DNA from: DATJAJ01 sp035622335
Lineage (GTDB): Archaea > Thermoproteota > Nitrososphaeria > Nitrososphaerales > Gagatemarchaeaceae
Length of the DNA: 32,147 nt
Assembly: GCA_035622335.1 (NCBI GenBank)
Contig: DASPVO010000074.1
Coordinates: forward strand, 1-32,147
Direction: 5' to 3'
The notes under the pieces are model-generated. The model saw only the letters and a list, made by a program, of their open reading frames with translations, made no database searches and had not been told where the DNA came from. A program made the translations under genes and the position numbers. How positions within the stretch are numbered: position 1 is the stretch's first letter; every line of letters begins with the position of its first letter. Below, piece after piece: positions 7,517-14,215 of this stretch.

Positions 7517-8284
7517 GTGGCCTCCGAGAAGAAAGTCAGGACAGGCTTCCACGAGGTTCTATTTTACCTCGCCAGTGAGGACAGGCTCGCCCTCCTCGCC
7601 GAGCTATCGACAAAGAAGCGAAGGCTGAAGGACCTCTCGCGGGTAATCAATGCGTCACCCCAAGAGTGTTCGCGCCACCTGAGCCGCCTCTCGGAGGCGG
7701 GCATGATCGAGAAAGACTCCGATGGCCTCTTCGGGATGACGGACCTTGGACGCGCAATCGTCAGGCTCTTTCCATCGACCAGATTTCTCCTCTCCAACGG
7801 GGACTACTTTCTATCCCACGACCTGACCTTCCTCCCCAAGGGGTTCCTAGAGAGGATCGGTGAGCTCTCTGGGGCCGAGTACGTTCATCACTTCAGCTCT
7901 GTGCTCGAGCTAATCAAGAAGGTCATCTCGTCGGGCGAGGAGCACGTCTGGCTGATTTCAGACCAACCGATGGTGGTCGGCCCGACGATAGGCCCGACCT
8001 TCTTCTCCACTGATGTCCCGGTTCGGCTGATAGGTCTCCCTGACATCGACAAGAGAGTTGTAGCCCAGATGCGGTCCTCTCTTCCTAAAAGCGAGATAGT
8101 CTACCTGCCTGAGGTCAAGATCGCCATGGCCATGAACGAGTCCATGGCAGGCGTCTGCTTCCCGGACTCCTATGGAGGGATTGACTTCGCAGCTGGTTTC
8201 GCTGGAGCCGACCCCATTTTCAGAGAGTGGTGCCACGACCTTTTTGAGTTCTACTGGTCCCGAGCTAGAAGAGTAGCTCCCTGA
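7517..8284 (+). CDS. Winged-helix regulator with FilR1-type (DUF1724) domain
   Basis: A 255-residue archaeal regulator. The N-terminal ArsR-like winged helix reads FYLASEDRLALLAELSTKKR, RLKDLSRVINASPQECSRHL, SRLSEAGMIEKD, DGLFGMTDLGRAIVRLF. The C-terminal part, starting around YFLSHDLTFLPKGFLERIGEL with VWLISDQPMV and ending FREWCHDLFEFYWSRARRV, matches the FilR1 middle/DUF1724 domain found in archaeal regulators. Open frame extends to GTG 7493; GTG 7517 is preferred from TATA spacing. It follows the MarR gene by 40 bp but with its own promoter, so it may be separately expressed. Target genes and ligand are unknown. Confidence 0.8.
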   Translation: MASEKKVRTGFHEVLFYLASEDRLALLAELSTKKRRLKDLSRVINASPQECSRHLSRLSEAGMIEKDSDGLFGMTDLGRAIVRLFPSTRFLLSNGDYFLSHDLTFLPKGFLERIGELSGAEYVHHFSSVLELIKKVISSGEEHVWLISDQPMVVGPTIGPTFFSTDVPVRLIGLPDIDKRVVAQMRSSLPKSEIVYLPEVKIAMAMNESMAGVCFPDSYGGIDFAAGFAGADPIFREWCHDLFEFYWSRARRVAP

Positions 8285-8356
8285 AGTCAACGAGGACGGT
8301 GAATTTCCTGATGGTCATTGAAGAGAGTTCAACTAGCCTGTTGACCTTCGAGGGCC

Positions 8357-8746
8357 ATGGACAAAGTCGAGCACTTCGAGATTCCCGCCGACGACCACGA
8401 CCGCGCCCTCAGGTTCTACACCGAGGTCTTTGGATGGGAGCTCAACCCTATCCCCGGAGTGCGTTATACGAGACTCCTCACGAAGAGGGTTAACGATGAT
8501 GACCTTGGACCTCGGCCGTTCGAGGTCAACGGCGCGATTATCACGAGGACCAAGGAGCTGCAACATCCGTTCGTCACCATAACTGTAGCGGACATCGAGA
8601 AGACTCTCAAGAGGATTTCCGAGGAAGGTGGGAAGGTCTTGACAGGAAAGACGCCTTTTGGAAGCCCACCGAGGGGGTACATTGCCTACTTCAAGGACAC
8701 CGAAGGGAACACGGTCGGCCTCTGGCAATTCGCGCCTAGGCCTTAG
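8357..8746 (+). CDS. VOC family (glyoxalase-like) protein
   Basis: A 129-residue VOC protein: MDKVEHFEIPADDHDRALRF, YTEVFGWELNPIPG, HPFVTITVADIEKTLKRISE, GGKVLTGKTPF, GYIAYFKDTEGNTVGLWQ. This type (short, with a DTEGN ... GLWQ ending) is commonly described as a predicted enzyme of the glyoxalase/bleomycin-resistance group. His6, Glu8 and Glu near the end are candidate metal ligands. The product differs clearly from the VOC protein at 2002-2406. A TfoX-like gene begins 4-7 bp after its stop, so they are probably cotranscribed. No convincing TATA box was found just upstream. Confidence 0.82.
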   Translation: MDKVEHFEIPADDHDRALRFYTEVFGWELNPIPGVRYTRLLTKRVNDDDLGPRPFEVNGAIITRTKELQHPFVTITVADIEKTLKRISEEGGKVLTGKTPFGSPPRGYIAYFKDTEGNTVGLWQFAPRP

Positions 8747-8750
8747 GTCG

Positions 8751-9092
8751 GTGTTGCGCCCTCAAAGGGCTGACCTAGTTCTAAAGACGCGCCTGGCCCT
8801 TAGCGGAGTGGAGGGCGTCAAGGAGAAGAAGATGTTCGGCAGCGTTGCTTTCATGGCGAACGGAAGGATGTTCATGAGCGCCAGGGCGTCCAGGATCATG
8901 TGCAGGGTTGATCCTCGCATGTACGATGAGCTTCTCAGAACAAAGGCATGTCAGCCCATGAGGATGAAGGGAAGAGAATACAAGGGATTCATCGTCGTCG
9001 AGGCGAAGTACCTCATATCTCAAAGCCAGCTGAAGTACTGGATTGATTTGGCTCTTGAATTCAATTCAACGGTGGCGGCCAAGGGTCGATGA
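8751..9092 (+). CDS. TfoX N-terminal domain protein
   Basis: About 113 residues from GTG 8751 (or TTG 8754). The stretch LALSGVEGVKEKKMFGSVAF, MANGRMFMSARASRIMCRVD, YDELLRTKACQPMRMKGREY and KGFIVVEAKYL, with a closing helix YWIDLALEFN, is the TfoX_N domain found alone in many prokaryotes as a small protein of uncertain function. The open frame runs back to 8658 but that part overlaps the VOC gene in another frame and is unlikely to be coding. The start lies 4 bp after the VOC stop, indicating an operon. No competence role should be assumed. Confidence 0.78.
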   Translation: MLRPQRADLVLKTRLALSGVEGVKEKKMFGSVAFMANGRMFMSARASRIMCRVDPRMYDELLRTKACQPMRMKGREYKGFIVVEAKYLISQSQLKYWIDLALEFNSTVAAKGR

Positions 9093-9379
9093 TCACGGAG
9101 TGAGCTCTCTGAGAAGACCGCACCAACAGACGTAGCCGTCTGTTTGGACCGACTATTGCTCCTTTAGTCTTGGCCCTTGACATCTGACTAGACGTCGAAG
9201 CTCCCTTGGGGCTTGAGTTCTGCCTCTATCTGCTCCAATGGTGAGTCAGCATATGGGAGGCATTTGCCACAACGCGCTAGTAAAGACGCTTATTCGATTT
9301 GACGTCCTCTACGACCCCAGCGAAGGGAATGGAAGCAAATGGCAGGCTGGAATCTCTGTCTTGCAGTGTGAATGAGCCG
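9093..9379. other. Intergenic region between convergent genes
   Basis: This stretch separates the TfoX-like and methyltransferase genes. It contains a hairpin (9125-9144). On the minus strand, 9188-9289 is open between stop codons and includes a protein-like CGKCLPYADSPLEQIEAE stretch ending at TAG, but without any ATG or GTG start. It may be the remains of a small CxxC protein gene. No RNA gene was recognised. Confidence 0.3.
9125..9144 (+). terminator. Hairpin after the TfoX-like gene
   Basis: AACAGACG and CGTCTGTT form a perfect 8-bp stem with loop TAGC, 32 bp after the TfoX-like stop. Only a very short T run follows. It could be a terminator or a protein-binding palindrome. Confidence 0.35.
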
Positions 9380-10372
9380 CTATGGTGCGATTTCGTACAG
9401 TGCGTTGAATGAATCATCCATTTGCACGCGTTTGATCGTGGTGAATCCAGCTTCGTGACACATCTTGCGCATCGTCGCCTCCGGCAAACCGGCAGTTCCT
9501 AGTCCTGCCCCTAGGTTTGCGAGCGAAGTTGGCAAACAGAAGAGTAGGCTACAGCTGTATAGGAACGCTCCCTGCGCTCCGATGTTTTCCTCGAATCTGT
9601 CTGAACTGTTGACTTCCACGCAGACGTAGCGCCCATCGGGTCGGAGTCCGTCATGAATGGCCCGCAGGAGACCCAGGGGGTCAACTGTGTCATGTACGAC
9701 GTCGAACGTCGTGATGACATCGTACTTTTCGGTCATCCCGTCCGAAGCGTCCTTCTGCTCGAAGCTGACGCGGTCGGACACTCCAGCGGCACGAGCGTTC
9801 GACTTGGCCTTCTGCAGTGCAGGAGCGAAATTGTCGTAGCCGCGGAACTGCGACCGTGGATAGGTCTGTGCCAACTTGATCAGCGCTCCTGCCTGGCCGC
9901 AGCCGACATCTGCGACGAGGGCCCCACTTTCGAGTTTGGCTTTCACCTCTGGCATCAGTTGAAGCCAAACGGGCACAAGCAGGTGTTCAAACCAGGTAAC
10001 GGCAAACCGCGCCTGACCTTCCCATGTGCTCGGGTCGTAGGAGTCCATGCTGAGACCGCCTCCGTTGCGGAATGCCTCCATCAGCTGATTGATCGGTCCG
10101 GCAAATCCAACCATCTCCTCCTGTACACAAGCGAAGAAGGATTCACCCCCTTCTTCTGCCAACACTGGAACGTGGTCTGCTGGGAGGGTGAAACGATGAC
10201 TCGAGGGTTCGTATTCGAGATACCCCGCGCTCGTCATCGCTCTGAGCCATTCGAGGGTGTACCTCTCATTCACATGGGTGCGTTCAGCCAACTCGACGCT
10301 CGTCGCGGGGCCCTCTCTCGCAAGGCTCTTGAAGAGACCGAGACGATCGCCTATGCTGGACAATACCGTCAC
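9380..10372 (-). CDS. SAM-dependent methyltransferase with N-terminal winged helix; 5' end frameshifted
   Basis: The Rv2258c-like architecture is clear: N-terminal winged-helix (IGDRLGLFKSLAREGPATSV, ELAERTHVNERYTLEWLRAM, AGYLEYEP) and a class I methyltransferase (ALVADVGCGQAGALIKLAQT with the GxGxG-like SAM loop, FRGYDNFAPAL, VSFEQKDASD, DVITTFDVVHDTVDPLGLLR). GTG 10372 is the first start in frame, yet coding character continues upstream in frame (AQEHFDREKADAFAGKVAAD) to a TGA with no start codon. An ATG at 10481 in the neighbouring frame, with a TATA box about 41 bp before it, could supply the start if one extra base near 10455 is removed. So this is probably a longer gene with an indel (sequence error or true damage). 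Substrate unknown. Confidence 0.8.
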   Translation of the reverse strand: MTVLSSIGDRLGLFKSLAREGPATSVELAERTHVNERYTLEWLRAMTSAGYLEYEPSSHRFTLPADHVPVLAEEGGESFFACVQEEMVGFAGPINQLMEAFRNGGGLSMDSYDPSTWEGQARFAVTWFEHLLVPVWLQLMPEVKAKLESGALVADVGCGQAGALIKLAQTYPRSQFRGYDNFAPALQKAKSNARAAGVSDRVSFEQKDASDGMTEKYDVITTFDVVHDTVDPLGLLRAIHDGLRPDGRYVCVEVNSSDRFEENIGAQGAFLYSCSLLFCLPTSLANLGAGLGTAGLPEATMRKMCHEAGFTTIKRVQMDDSFNALYEIAP

Positions 10373-10516
10373 AAGGAGGCCAGTGGTGTCGGCTGCTACC
10401 TTTCCCGCAAATGCGTCTGCCTTTTCTCTATCGAAATGCTCTTGAGCTTCCAGGCCCTTTCGCCCTCAGGCTTACGGACATTTGTCCACGCAACTTCCGC
10501 GCTTCCACACTGGTAC

Positions 10517-10524
10517 GGATATAT
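10517..10524 (-). promoter_or_regulatory. TATA-like box for the methyltransferase gene
   Basis: The minus strand carries CAAGGCATATATC, the same 13 bases as the promoter near 1833. Predicted initiation near 10496 precedes TTG 10493 and ATG 10481, both in the frame that would need a one-base shift to enter the methyltransferase. Confidence 0.45.
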
Positions 10525-10567
10525 GCCTTGCCTGGGAGAAAATGACATGAGAATCTAGTCCTCAAAA

Positions 10568-10741
10568 TTGACGCACGCTGATAGTCTGTCCCGAACCAGA
10601 CTTTTTCAGAGCGACACCGGCTTCTCGGTCAGCTCGCATCTAGACTACTTGACCAACAAGCAGCGACGAATCTCACCGGTCCCACACTTCCTGTCACTAA
10701 CCGCAGACAGGCTGGTCGGCGAGAAAACCTACGTTAAGTAG
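10568..10741 (+). CDS. Possible small or remnant ORF, 57 residues
   Basis: TTG 10568 opens 57 codons, and the frame ends in TAG at 10739-10741. The product (for example FSVSSHLDYLTNKQRRISPV then PHFLSLTADRLVGEKTYVK) has ordinary protein composition and codon use like the surrounding genes, but I recognise no family. No TATA box was found upstream. It may be the 3' remnant of a decayed gene. The next gene's TATA box lies at its end. Confidence 0.25.
   Translation: MTHADSLSRTRLFQSDTGFSVSSHLDYLTNKQRRISPVPHFLSLTADRLVGEKTYVK
10733..10740 (+). promoter_or_regulatory. TATA-like box for NAD(P)-binding protein
   Basis: GTTAAGTA is centred about 28 bp before ATG 10765; leaderless start. Confidence 0.5.
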
Positions 10742-10764
10742 GGACTTCTAAACTACTGACCACC

Positions 10765-11385
10765 ATGAAGATAGCCGTCTTCGGCGCAGCGGGGAGGACA
10801 GGAAGGAATGTCGTAGAGGGGGCTATCAGCCGCGGATATGAGGTGACTGCCTTCATCCATACGACCAAGGCATTCGAAGGGCGCACAGACGTCAGTACTG
10901 TGAGCGGCGATGCGTTCGACGAGGCAGATGTCGAGAAAGCCATCTTGGGAAATGACGCTGTATTGAGCGCGCTCGGTAGGAGTTCCTCAGGTGGGCTGGC
11001 TACGTTCGCCGGTACGAAGAACATCGTGGATGCGATGGAGAAGAACAAGGTCAAGCGACTAATCGTTCAGTCGGCGTTCGGCGCTGGAGAGAGTGCTAGG
11101 GAGATCTCGGTTCTCGACCGGTACTTCGTCACGGGTCTCCTGCTAAGGGCTGGATACAGAGCCAAGGACATGCTAGAGGATTACGTGGAGAAGAGCACCC
11201 TCGACTGGGTCATCGTGCGACCGCCCAGGCTCACCGACGGACCCAGGAGAGGGATTTACCGTGCCGGTGAGCACATTCCTCTCAGCTTGGCGTCAGGGAT
11301 ATCCAGGGCAGATGTCGCTGATTTCATGCTTAAACAGGTGGAAGGGAATGAGTTCGTGCACAAAAAACCTTCTATCGGTTACTAA
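10765..11385 (+). CDS. NAD(P)-binding (NmrA/BVR-B-like) oxidoreductase
   Basis: A 206-residue atypical short-chain dehydrogenase. MKIAVFGAAGRTGRNVVEGA carries the GxxGxxG dinucleotide motif at residues 7-13. Further family landmarks are GYEVTAFIH, VSGDAFDEADVEKAILGNDAVLSALG, FAGTKNIVDAMEKNKVKRLI, VQSAFGAG and LDWVIVRPPRLTDGPRRG, followed by ISRADVADFML. This pattern is that of NmrA/biliverdin-reductase-B/flavin-reductase-like proteins. Catalytic Tyr-x3-Lys of classical SDRs is not evident. The gene is monocistronic with a TATA-like box at leaderless distance. Substrate unknown. Confidence 0.85.
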   Translation: MKIAVFGAAGRTGRNVVEGAISRGYEVTAFIHTTKAFEGRTDVSTVSGDAFDEADVEKAILGNDAVLSALGRSSSGGLATFAGTKNIVDAMEKNKVKRLIVQSAFGAGESAREISVLDRYFVTGLLLRAGYRAKDMLEDYVEKSTLDWVIVRPPRLTDGPRRGIYRAGEHIPLSLASGISRADVADFMLKQVEGNEFVHKKPSIGY

Positions 11386-11510
11386 GACAGTTCGCCGAGT
11401 CACGGCACATTAGGGGGGCAATCTAGATGAGCGGTCGAAGCTCACTGGCCCCAGAGACAGCGGAGCACACTTTGGCCAGACTGCAGTGCGCAAGGGCTTT
11501 TGAAACGAGT

Positions 11511-11518
11511 TTTATATC
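11511..11518 (+). promoter_or_regulatory. Strong TATA-like box with no obvious gene behind it
   Basis: TTTATATC preceded by purine-rich GAAACGAG (BRE-like) is among the best promoter-like elements in the window. Read on the plus strand it would start transcription near 11540, antisense to the 3' end of glnA. Read on the minus strand it would start near 11488, in a 148-bp gap with no ORF. An inverted repeat ATCTACT ... AGTAGAT (11516-11522 and 11545-11551) spans the glnA stop. Confidence 0.3.
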
Positions 11519-11533
11519 TACTCAGACATCTAA

Positions 11534-12994
11534 TCAAATATCGAAGTAGATGTAGAACTCGTACGGATGCGGTCGAGCAGAGACGGCCCTGTACGCCTCC
11601 ATTTCGAGCTCCATCATGACCTCCAGGAGGTCGGAGCTGAATATTCCGTCTAGGAACGCCCTGTCGCTCTGAAGGCTCTCTACTGCCTCCTTGAGGCTCC
11701 CAGGCAGTTCGCCGACTTTCAGGCCTCTCCTCTTCTCGGGAGTCAGCTCGTAGATGTCTTCGTCCACGGGGTCGCCCGGGTCAGTCTTCTTCCTCAACCC
11801 GTCGAGTCCGGCCGCCGCGATGGCCGACATCGCGAGGTAGGGGTTACAGGACGGGTCGGGTGTCCTGAACTCCACGCGCTTGCTTCCTTCTGAGCCCTTC
11901 TCGTACGCCGGGATCCTCACGTTAGCAGAACGGTTCGCCTTGCTCCAGGCTATGTAGACGGGCGCTTCGTAGCCGGGCACGAGCCTGTGGTAGGAGTTGG
12001 TGGTGGGGTTCGTTATGGCGCAGAGGGCTCTGCTGTGCTCGAGAATGCCTCCGACGTAATACCTGGCAGTCTGGCTGATCTCCGCGTACGCGTCCGCGGG
12101 GTCGAAGAAGGCGTTCCTCCCCGCCTTCCACAGGCTAGAGTGGGTGTGCATCCCCACTGCGTTGTCCCCGAAGATGGGCTTGGGCATCGTCGACGCGATC
12201 ATCCCTCTCCTGCTGGCGACGTTCTTCGTCACGTACTTGTACGTCATGACGCTGTCAGCCATAGTCACGAGCTCATCCCTGTAGATGTCTATCTCGCACT
12301 GCCCTGCGGTCGCGACCTCGTGATGGTGCGCGTTCGAGAGTATACCGAAGCCGTCCCTCATGTGGTTGACGCACTCCGCCCTGTAGGAGTCGAGAGTGTC
12401 GACCGGCGCCGCGGGATAGTAACCGTCCTTGAATCTTATCGGGAAGTTGGTCCCCCTCGAATCGGTGGCAGCCTCGACGGAGGATATCTCGAACCCGGAC
12501 CTGAACGCGCTGTTCGCCTCCCACGTGGCGCTCTCGAAGACGAAGAACTCAACCTCCGGGCCCCACATCGATTCCGTGAACCCCTCCGACCTGATCGCTG
12601 CTTCCGCCTTCTGAGCGATGAACCTGGGGTCTCGTGAAAACCTTCCCGCTCCGAACCCTGCCCTGACGTCGCAGATCAGCCTCCCCGTCTTGAACTCGCC
12701 CTCCGTCCATGGGACCATCCCCCACGAGGAGGCGTCTGGCACCAGAAGCATGTCCGACTCGTGGATGCCCACGAAGCCCTTCACTGATGAACCATCCAGC
12801 TTCGCGACACCATCCTTGAAGAAGCCCTGTTCCATCATCTCAGTCGGGAGGGTCACGTGCTTGAACCTCCCAGGCACGTCTGTGAACTGCAGGTCCACAA
12901 ACTTCACTCCGTCGTTCTTGAGCGACGCCATCACCTGATCGGGGGTGAACGTCCTTTTCACGAACTTTCCGTCCTTAGTCACGTTGAATACCAT
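11534..12994 (-). CDS. glnA: Glutamine synthetase, type I
   Basis: Catalyses ATP-dependent synthesis of glutamine from glutamate and ammonia in the cytoplasm. The 486-residue product from ATG 12994 has the full class I layout: N-terminal beta-grasp (VKFVDLQFTDVPGRFKHVTL), LDGSSVKGFVGIHESDMLL, WGPEVEFFVFE, NAHHHEVATAGQCEID, GDNAVGMHTHSSLWK, ITNPTTNSYHRLVPGYEAPV, RVEFRTPDPSCNPYLAMSA. At the adenylylation region the sequence is DIYELTPEKRRG rather than the NLYDLP form, so bacterial-type adenylylation control is unlikely. The open frame extends 43 codons upstream, but ATG 12994 is exactly leaderless-spaced from a TATA box at 13017-13026. Divergent from an Lrp-family gene, a likely regulator. Confidence 0.95.
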   Translation of the reverse strand: MVFNVTKDGKFVKRTFTPDQVMASLKNDGVKFVDLQFTDVPGRFKHVTLPTEMMEQGFFKDGVAKLDGSSVKGFVGIHESDMLLVPDASSWGMVPWTEGEFKTGRLICDVRAGFGAGRFSRDPRFIAQKAEAAIRSEGFTESMWGPEVEFFVFESATWEANSAFRSGFEISSVEAATDSRGTNFPIRFKDGYYPAAPVDTLDSYRAECVNHMRDGFGILSNAHHHEVATAGQCEIDIYRDELVTMADSVMTYKYVTKNVASRRGMIASTMPKPIFGDNAVGMHTHSSLWKAGRNAFFDPADAYAEISQTARYYVGGILEHSRALCAITNPTTNSYHRLVPGYEAPVYIAWSKANRSANVRIPAYEKGSEGSKRVEFRTPDPSCNPYLAMSAIAAAGLDGLRKKTDPGDPVDEDIYELTPEKRRGLKVGELPGSLKEAVESLQSDRAFLDGIFSSDLLEVMMELEMEAYRAVSARPHPYEFYIYFDI

Positions 12995-13016
12995 GGAATG
13001 AAGCTCGAAGGAGAAC

Positions 13017-13026
13017 GAATATAAGG
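13017..13026. promoter_or_regulatory. TATA box apparently shared by divergent glnA and lrp
   Basis: GAATATAAGG on the plus strand (CCTTATATTC on the minus). Its centre is 27 bp before glnA ATG 12994 on one side and about 31 bp before the lrp ATG 13052 on the other. No other TATA-like sequence lies in the 57 bp between the two starts. Confidence 0.55.
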
Positions 13027-13051
13027 TTCCTGGATTTCGGACTGGACGTAC

Positions 13052-13570
13052 ATGAGCCATGGTAAAGAAAAACGATACGAACGTCCATCGCACGACCCGT
13101 CGAGGTCCGTCAAGGATGGACAACCGTCTCTCGACGATACGGACCTGAAGATCCTACGGCTCCTCCTTTCGGACGGACGCTCCTCTGCCCGACAGGTCGC
13201 GAGGGAACTCCGCGTCGCAACTTCCACAGTGACTAGTCGGGTCGGGAGGATGGAGCGCGCAGGAATAATCAAGGGCTACGCCGCAAACCTCGACCTGCAG
13301 AAGCTGGGTTTCGAGCTCGCCGTCGTCACCGAGGTCTCCGCGTCGAAGGGCAAACTGGCCGAGATGGAGTCCGAGGTGGCCAGGCTGCCCGGCGTGTGCG
13401 CGGTCTATGACGTGACTGGCGAGCTCGACGCGATCGTGATTGCAAAGTTTCCCGACAGGGAGAGGCTTAGCCACTTCACCAAGAGCCTTCTCGCGATGCA
13501 GACGGTCGAAAGGACGAATTCGCACGTCGTCCTCTCCACCGTGAGGGAGGACTTTAGGCTCCCGATCTGA
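13052..13570 (+). CDS. Lrp/AsnC family transcription regulator
   Basis: A 172-residue canonical Lrp/AsnC protein. A 25-residue basic leader is followed by the HTH: LDDTDLKILRLLLSDGRSSA, RQVARELRVATSTVTSRVGR, MERAGIIKGYAANLD. The RAM ligand-binding/oligomerisation domain follows: AVVTEVSASKGKLAEMESEV, ARLPGVCAVYDVTGELDAIV, IAKFPDRERLSHFTK. The V..VYDVTGE.D glycine motif that binds amino acids is intact. Divergent from glnA with 57 bp between starts, so control of nitrogen assimilation in response to glutamine or another amino acid is a natural inference. Confidence 0.92.
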   Translation: MSHGKEKRYERPSHDPSRSVKDGQPSLDDTDLKILRLLLSDGRSSARQVARELRVATSTVTSRVGRMERAGIIKGYAANLDLQKLGFELAVVTEVSASKGKLAEMESEVARLPGVCAVYDVTGELDAIVIAKFPDRERLSHFTKSLLAMQTVERTNSHVVLSTVREDFRLPI

Positions 13571-13596
13571 ACACAACACTTTCAGCCACGTCTAGC

Positions 13597-13603
13597 CTTA
13601 AAT
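13597..13603 (+). promoter_or_regulatory. TATA-like box for hypothetical gene 13624
   Basis: CTTAAAT is centred 24 bp before GTG 13624. Confidence 0.4.
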
Positions 13604-13623
13604 CCACAGAGGGCTCATGGAGA

Positions 13624-14124
13624 GTGGACGGGAACGTGAAGGTCAGGGTGAGGTTGGGGGCCGCCGAGGCGGAGGTCGAGTCTGACCCTGAGCACCTCGC
13701 GGAGGCGATAGGGCTGATACCTGAGATCATCAAGAAGCTCTCTGTTGACGCGGTTGAAACCCGGGAGAGAGAGCCACGCGCGGAGCGGACGCCTCAGCTC
13801 GAGTTCGAGGCCAGGGGAGGACAGCAAGCACTCCCGACAGTTATTATCGAGAAGAGTGACTCCCTCTCCGAGGTGATCGGCAAGTTCTTCGGAGACCCCT
13901 GGGGGAGAGACAGCAGAAAGCTGTCCGACGTCAGGGAGGCTCTGCAATCGTATGGGCTGAACTACCCGAAGCAGTCAGTCGCGGTCGCGCTTCTGAGGCT
14001 GGCCAAGACATCCAAGATACGCAGGTTCAAAGCGCCCGATGGAGAGTTCGTGTACACAGCCTCGAACGCATTCATCTCACAAGTGCAACAAGAGGCCGAA
14101 GCCACCGTGAGCGCGGCCGGCTGA
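13624..14124 (+). CDS. Conserved-type hypothetical protein, possible winged-helix C-terminus
   Basis: A 166-residue soluble protein I do not recognise. It begins (GTG 13624) with KVRVRLGAAEAEVESDPEHL, a short beta-strand/acidic element followed by a helix (EAIGLIPEIIKKL), then a charged, probably disordered linker of about 40 residues. The C-terminal 70 residues (SEVIGKFFGDPWGRDSRKLS, VREALQSYGLNYPKQSVAVA, LLRLAKTSKIRRFK, GEFVYT) have a helix-helix-wing pattern like a winged helix. Monocistronic, with a TATA-like box at leaderless distance. A DNA- or RNA-binding role is only a guess. An alternative start is GTG 13636. Confidence 0.7.
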   Translation: MDGNVKVRVRLGAAEAEVESDPEHLAEAIGLIPEIIKKLSVDAVETREREPRAERTPQLEFEARGGQQALPTVIIEKSDSLSEVIGKFFGDPWGRDSRKLSDVREALQSYGLNYPKQSVAVALLRLAKTSKIRRFKAPDGEFVYTASNAFISQVQQEAEATVSAAG

Positions 14125-14215
14125 GAACTCCGCCGTCGACCACCAAGCGCCCTACCGTCGCGCAGACGCACCTTGCAGCCGTTTCTGCGAGGATTAGCGA
14201 TAGGATGGCCTGCAG

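Noticed and set aside
9653..10558. 301-codon open frame on the plus strand
   Set aside because: Antisense to the methyltransferase gene, whose motifs are clear; the translated product has no family features and begins inside that gene.
11987..12637. 216-codon plus-strand frame
   Set aside because: Antisense shadow of glnA.
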